A stretch of DNA of 64,000 nucleotides. Origin: Streptomyces sp. NBC_00457. GTDB lineage: Bacteria; Actinomycetota; Actinomycetes; Streptomycetales; Streptomycetaceae. This document shows positions 60,515-64,000 of this stretch, piece after piece. The stretch lies in NCBI RefSeq assembly GCF_036014015.1, contig NZ_CP107905.1, positions 7,440,001 through 7,504,000 of the forward strand. The letters are read 5' to 3'. A program made the translations under genes and the position numbers. How positions within the stretch are numbered: position 1 is the stretch's first letter; every line of letters begins with the position of its first letter. The notes beneath the pieces were generated by a model, which worked only from the letters and a program-made list of their open reading frames with translations, searched no databases and was not told the origin of the DNA.

Positions 60515-62950
60515 ATGGCGGGAACCCGCACCCACGCCGATGAAGCGCGCGAGGAGGTCGTCGAGGCCGCGCTTGCCAGGCTCGGGCTCGACGCGAAGGC
60601 ACGGCTGCTGGCCGGTCAGGACATGTGGACCCTGCCCGGGCTCCCCGAGATCGGGCTGAAGTCCCTGGTCATGTCGGACGGACCGATCGGCGTGCGCGGT
60701 GTGCGCTGGACCGCCGACGACCCCTCCGTCGCCCTGCCGTCCCCGACCGCCCTCGCCGCCACCTGGGACCCGGAATTGGCCCGCAGGGCAGGGGTGCTGC
60801 TCGCTCAGGAGAGCCGCCGCAAGGGCGTCCACGTCCTGCTCGCCCCCACCGTCAACCTGCACCGCTCCCCGCTCGGCGGCCGGCACTTCGAGGCCTACAG
60901 CGAGGACCCGTACCTCACCGGCCTGATCGGCGCGGGCTATGTGAAGGGCGTCCAGTCGGGCGGCGTCGGCACCACCGTCAAGCACTTCGTCGCCAACGAC
61001 GCCGAGACCGACCGCTTCACGGTGAACAACCTGCTCTCCGAACGCGCCCTGCGCGAGCTGTACTTGGCCCCCTTCGAGACCATCGTCGAGAACGCCCACC
61101 CCTGGGGCATCATGACCGCGTACAACACGGTCAACGGCACGACGATGACCGAGCACCGCTACCTGGTGAACGAGGTCCTGCGCGGCGAATGGGGCTTCGA
61201 CGGCTTCAACGTCTCCGACTGGACGGCCGCCCGGTCGACCGTCGGTGCCATCGAGGGTGGCCTCGATGTCGCCATGCCGGGTCCGGACACGGTGTACGGC
61301 GCGGCGCTCGCGGCGGCCGTAAGGGACGGCAAGGTCGACGAGGCCACGGTCGACACCGCCGTACGCAACGTCCTGCGCCTCGCGGCCCGCGTCGGCATCC
61401 TGGAAGGCGCCGAGCCGGTCGTCACCGAACTCCCGGAGACCGTCGACGGCAGCGAGCTGGCCCGCGAGATCGCCCGCCGCGCCTTCGTCCTCGTACGCAA
61501 CGAGGGCGCGCTGCCGCTGAAGCCGGGAAGGGTCGCCCTCATCGGCGCCGCCGCCCGCGACGCCCGTGTCCTCGGCGGCGGCTCCGCCACCGTCTTCCCG
61601 TCCCGGATCGTCTCCCCGCTCGACGGCCTCACCGCCGCGCTTCCCGAAGGCACCCTGACCTACGCCGTCGGCGCCGCCCCGGACACCGAACTCTCCGTCT
61701 TCGACCCGGGTTTCGAGCTGTGTGCGATCTGCCGGGACGCCGACGGAAACGTCATCGGCTCCGACTCCGCCCCGGGCGGCCAGCTGAAGTGGATGGGCCC
61801 GTCGGCCCTGCCCGAAGGCGTCACCTACGAGCAGCTGCACACCGTCGAGGTCACCGGCACCTTCACGCCGCGCGAGAGCGGGCTCCACGCCTTCGGCATC
61901 CAGGGCATCGGCACCTTCACGCTGACCATCGGCGGCACGACGCACTTCGACGACGTCCAGAACCCCGCCAAGGACGACCCCTTCATCACCTTCTTCGGCG
62001 AGCCCACACCCCGCGCCCAGGCCGAACTCACCGCCGGCGAACCGGTCGACGTCTCCCTCACCTACGTCGTCGAGCCGCCCGAGGGCCTCACGATGCGGGC
62101 GATCATTTTCGCCCTCGCCCACCAGGAGCCGCAGCGCGACCCCGACGAGCTGATCGCCGAGGCCGTGGCAGCGGCACGCGACGCCGACACGGCGGTCGTC
62201 GTGGTCGCCACGACCGAGCGCGTCGAGTCCGAGGGCTTCGACCGGGCGGACCTGCGCCTGCCCGGCCGCCAGGACGACCTGGTCCGTGCGGTCGCCGCGG
62301 CCAACCCGAACACGGTCGTGGTGGTGAACTCCGGCTCCCCGGTGGAGCTGCCGTGGCGCGACGACGTGGCCGCGGTGCTGCTCAGCTGGTTCCCCGGCCA
62401 GGAGGGCGGCGCGGCCCTCGCCGACGTCCTGACGGGCGCCCACGAGCCCGGCGGCCGCCTGCCCACCACCTGGGGTTCCCTCACCGACGCCCCGGTCACC
62501 CAGGTCGTCCCGTCCGACGGTGAACTCCCTTACACCGAGGGCGTGTTCATCGGCTACCGCGCCTGGGAGAAGGAGGGCCGCAGCCCGTCGTACGCCTTCG
62601 GTCACGGCCTCGGCTACACCGACTGGACATACGAGTCCGTCGAGGCCACGGGCACGACGGTACGGGTCCGCGTGCGCAACTCCGGACAGCGCCCGGGCCG
62701 CGAGGTCGTCCAGGTCTATCTCGCGCCGAGCGAGCCCGACGCCGAGCGCCCGGCACGCTGGCTGGCCGGTTTCGCGGGCGTCGAGGCCGCGCCCGGCGAG
62801 AGCGCCGAGGTGACCGTGGAACTCCCGCGCCGCATGTTCGAGATCTGGGACGAGATGACCATGTCGTGGTCGCTTGTGAAGGGTTCGTACGAGATCCAGG
62901 TCGGCCGCTCGATCACGGACCGCCGTCTCACCGCGACGATTAACGTCTGA
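60515..62950 (+). CDS. GH3 beta-glycosidase with PA14 insert
   Basis: 811 residues from the ATG at 60515 (GAGGAGG seven bases upstream), no signal peptide. The N-terminal barrel has LVMSDGPIGVRG, LLAPTVNLHRSPLGGRHFEA, TVKHFVANDAETDR and the nucleophile D235 in GFDGFNVSDWTAAR. The second domain carries REIARRAFVLVRNEGALPLK. A PA14-like insert (VEVTGTFTPRESGLHAFGIQ) and a C-terminal fibronectin-III-like domain (VVQVYLAPSEPDAERP) follow. Such enzymes release glucose, xylose or arabinose from short glycosides inside the cell. It converges with a mutarotase gene. Confidence 0.92.
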   Translation: MAGTRTHADEAREEVVEAALARLGLDAKARLLAGQDMWTLPGLPEIGLKSLVMSDGPIGVRGVRWTADDPSVALPSPTALAATWDPELARRAGVLLAQESRRKGVHVLLAPTVNLHRSPLGGRHFEAYSEDPYLTGLIGAGYVKGVQSGGVGTTVKHFVANDAETDRFTVNNLLSERALRELYLAPFETIVENAHPWGIMTAYNTVNGTTMTEHRYLVNEVLRGEWGFDGFNVSDWTAARSTVGAIEGGLDVAMPGPDTVYGAALAAAVRDGKVDEATVDTAVRNVLRLAARVGILEGAEPVVTELPETVDGSELAREIARRAFVLVRNEGALPLKPGRVALIGAAARDARVLGGGSATVFPSRIVSPLDGLTAALPEGTLTYAVGAAPDTELSVFDPGFELCAICRDADGNVIGSDSAPGGQLKWMGPSALPEGVTYEQLHTVEVTGTFTPRESGLHAFGIQGIGTFTLTIGGTTHFDDVQNPAKDDPFITFFGEPTPRAQAELTAGEPVDVSLTYVVEPPEGLTMRAIIFALAHQEPQRDPDELIAEAVAAARDADTAVVVVATTERVESEGFDRADLRLPGRQDDLVRAVAAANPNTVVVVNSGSPVELPWRDDVAAVLLSWFPGQEGGAALADVLTGAHEPGGRLPTTWGSLTDAPVTQVVPSDGELPYTEGVFIGYRAWEKEGRSPSYAFGHGLGYTDWTYESVEATGTTVRVRVRNSGQRPGREVVQVYLAPSEPDAERPARWLAGFAGVEAAPGESAEVTVELPRRMFEIWDEMTMSWSLVKGSYEIQVGRSITDRRLTATINV

Positions 62951-62987
62951 GGCGGGACGGGACTTCGGGACGAGTCTTCCCACGAGC

Positions 62988-63023
62988 AGCCCCGGCCCGG
63001 GACCTGACACCCGGGCCGGGGCT
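62988..63023. terminator. Bidirectional terminator between convergent genes
   Basis: AGCCCCGGCCCGGG and CCCGGGCCGGGGCT form a perfect 14-bp stem with an eight-base loop between the GH3 and mutarotase stops. Confidence 0.85.
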
Positions 63024-63038
63024 CGTGCGTTCGCAGGA

Positions 63039-64000
63039 CTAGCGGACGGCGAAGCCGTACACCGTTTCCGACCGGAACACCTCACCCGGCCGCAGCACCG
63101 TGCTCGGGTACTCCGGCCGGTTCGGGGAGTCCGGGAAGTGCTGGGTCTCCAGCGCGACGCCGTCGCCGGGGGAGAACGGCTCGGTCAGGTGGTCGGCGGT
63201 GTAGAGCTGGAGGCCGGGTTCGGTGGTCGCGACCGTCAGCGCCCGCCCGGACGCGGGGTCGTACAGCTCGGCCACCTGCTCGGGGGCCGACGTCACTCCC
63301 TTGTCGAGCACGAAGTTGTGGTCGTAGCCGGCGCCGGCCTTGCGCTCCGCACGGAAGTCGAAGCGGGTTCCCTCGACGGGGGCGACACCGGTCGGGATCA
63401 GATCCTCGTCGACCGGCGTGAACCGCGAGGCGGCGATCCGCAGCTCATGCCCGCCCGCGTTCCCCGCACCGCTCAGGTTCCAGTACGAGTGGTTCGTCAG
63501 GTTCACGATGGTCGGCGCGTCGGTGACCGCCTCGTACGCGATCCGCAGCGCACCGGCGCTGTCCAGCGTGTACGTCGCCGAGACCTCGAGCCGTCCCGGG
63601 AAGCCCTCCTCGCCGTGCGGGCTGACGCGCGCGAGCCGCACCCCGTGCTCGACCGGCGTCACGTCCCACACCCGCTTGTCGAAGCCGCGCCCGCCGCCGT
63701 GCAGCGAGTTGGGCCCGTTGTTCGGCTCCAGCGCGTAGGTCACGCCGTCCAGCGAGAAGCGGCCGCCCGCGATCCGGTTCGCGTACCGCCCGACGAGCGC
63801 GCCGAAATACGGCTCCGGGTGTGCCGTATATCCATCGAGGTCCGCGAACCCCAGCACCACGTTCCCCGGCCGCCCCTCCCGGTCCGGCACCTCCACCGAC
63901 TGCACGATCCCGCCGTACGACAGAATCCGCACGCGCACGTCCGCCCGCTCCAGGGTCCAGCGGTGGACAGGGGTGCCGTCGGAAAGTGTGCCGAAGAGTT
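63039..64000 (-). CDS. galM: Aldose 1-epimerase (mutarotase), 5' end beyond right edge
   Basis: The frame stays open to the window end, where it reads LFGTLSDGTPVHRWTLERAD before VRVRILSYGGIVQSVEVPDR, so the start lies outside. Marks: VGRYANRIAGGRFSLDG, GPNSLHGGGRGFDKRVWDVT, LTNHSYWNLSGAG (catalytic His), TEPGLQLYTADHL and LETQHFPDSPNRPEYPSTV (catalytic Glu). It is related to the Tat-exported copy at 37858 but lacks, as far as seen, its insertions. Sugar anomer interconversion beside a GH3 glycosidase makes sense. Confidence 0.92.
   Translation of the reverse strand, partial: LFGTLSDGTPVHRWTLERADVRVRILSYGGIVQSVEVPDREGRPGNVVLGFADLDGYTAHPEPYFGALVGRYANRIAGGRFSLDGVTYALEPNNGPNSLHGGGRGFDKRVWDVTPVEHGVRLARVSPHGEEGFPGRLEVSATYTLDSAGALRIAYEAVTDAPTIVNLTNHSYWNLSGAGNAGGHELRIAASRFTPVDEDLIPTGVAPVEGTRFDFRAERKAGAGYDHNFVLDKGVTSAPEQVAELYDPASGRALTVATTEPGLQLYTADHLTEPFSPGDGVALETQHFPDSPNRPEYPSTVLRPGEVFRSETVYGFAVR

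Noticed and set aside
60269..63085. A 938-codon open frame antisense to the GH3 gene
   Set aside because: It is a shadow of the GH3 coding strand: its composition is that of a high-GC complement frame, it has no recognisable domains, and the GH3 protein is complete with catalytic residues.
1..64000. tRNA, rRNA, insertion sequence, prophage or integrative element
   Set aside because: No cloverleaf-like sequence, transposase, integrase or flanking repeats were recognised in either strand; reading by eye could miss a short RNA gene, which a tRNA or covariance-model search would settle.

Overview
The window is a piece of a high-GC actinobacterial chromosome, almost certainly Streptomyces. Codon third positions are overwhelmingly G or C, GTG and TTG starts are common, and four-base stop/start overlaps link most operons. 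Streptomyces-typical families are present: a SCO2400-family protein, a WhiJ-like XRE/DUF397/HATPase set, and sugar ABC importers with no dedicated ATPase. I see no tRNA, rRNA, insertion sequence, prophage or CRISPR array.

Left part, about 1-12.4 kb. A minus-strand, translationally coupled operon runs from a GT4 glycosyltransferase through a SAM methyltransferase, an AftD-like membrane arabinofuranosyltransferase (GT-C plus DUF3367), a condensation/acyltransferase-like protein, a second methyltransferase, a DMT-type membrane transporter and a Trm112-like protein to an FkbM methyltransferase. It continues into a gene cut by the window edge. Upstream lie a DUF3068 membrane protein and, divergently, a 50-residue DUF2613-type secreted peptide. 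The set looks like a surface glycan or glycolipid assembly locus, although Streptomyces has no mycolyl-arabinogalactan wall.

12.4-25.3 kb. A PucR-type regulator is followed by an IclR regulator coupled to an SMP-30 lactonase. A three-gene minus-strand set follows: ImmA/IrrE peptidase, MAB_1171c-like membrane protein and FAD monooxygenase. The plus-strand arabinan operon comes next: solute-binding protein, two permeases, secreted GH43 arabinanase and intracellular GH51 arabinofuranosidase. An Rrf2 regulator closes the block.

25.3-36 kb. An EgtA-type glutamate-cysteine ligase, a divergent SDR/LysR pair, two secreted proteins and a WD40 protein lead to a small graveyard: the 3' end of a minus-strand gene beside an internally deleted NACHT NTPase. 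The WhiJ-like set and a second secreted GH43 arabinanase follow.

36-46.7 kb. An aminotransferase with a long Pro/Gln/Ala tail precedes a ChvE-MmsA-MmsB monosaccharide importer with a Tat-exported mutarotase. Next are a U32-like protein and a dehydrogenase/enolase-superfamily dehydratase pair. Together with the SMP-30 lactonase these suggest oxidative sugar catabolism. A tandem operator-like motif (core CGAAAT-N-TCGAACA) lies upstream of the IclR gene, the arabinan operon, the second arabinanase, the dehydratase operon and the U32 gene. One regulon may therefore join arabinan breakdown, uptake and sugar-acid catabolism.

46.7-64 kb. This part holds a SCO2400-family protein, a divergent MarR/reductase pair, a secreted alpha/beta hydrolase, Ohr, a serine hydrolase coupled to a large secreted M14 carboxypeptidase, an AhpD-like protein, a TauD-type dioxygenase, an EI24-family membrane protein, a secreted pyroglutamyl-peptidase homologue with Ser in place of the catalytic Cys, a GH3 glycosidase and a second mutarotase running off the right edge. 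Two interspersed repeat families occur between genes and, in two places, inside reading frames.
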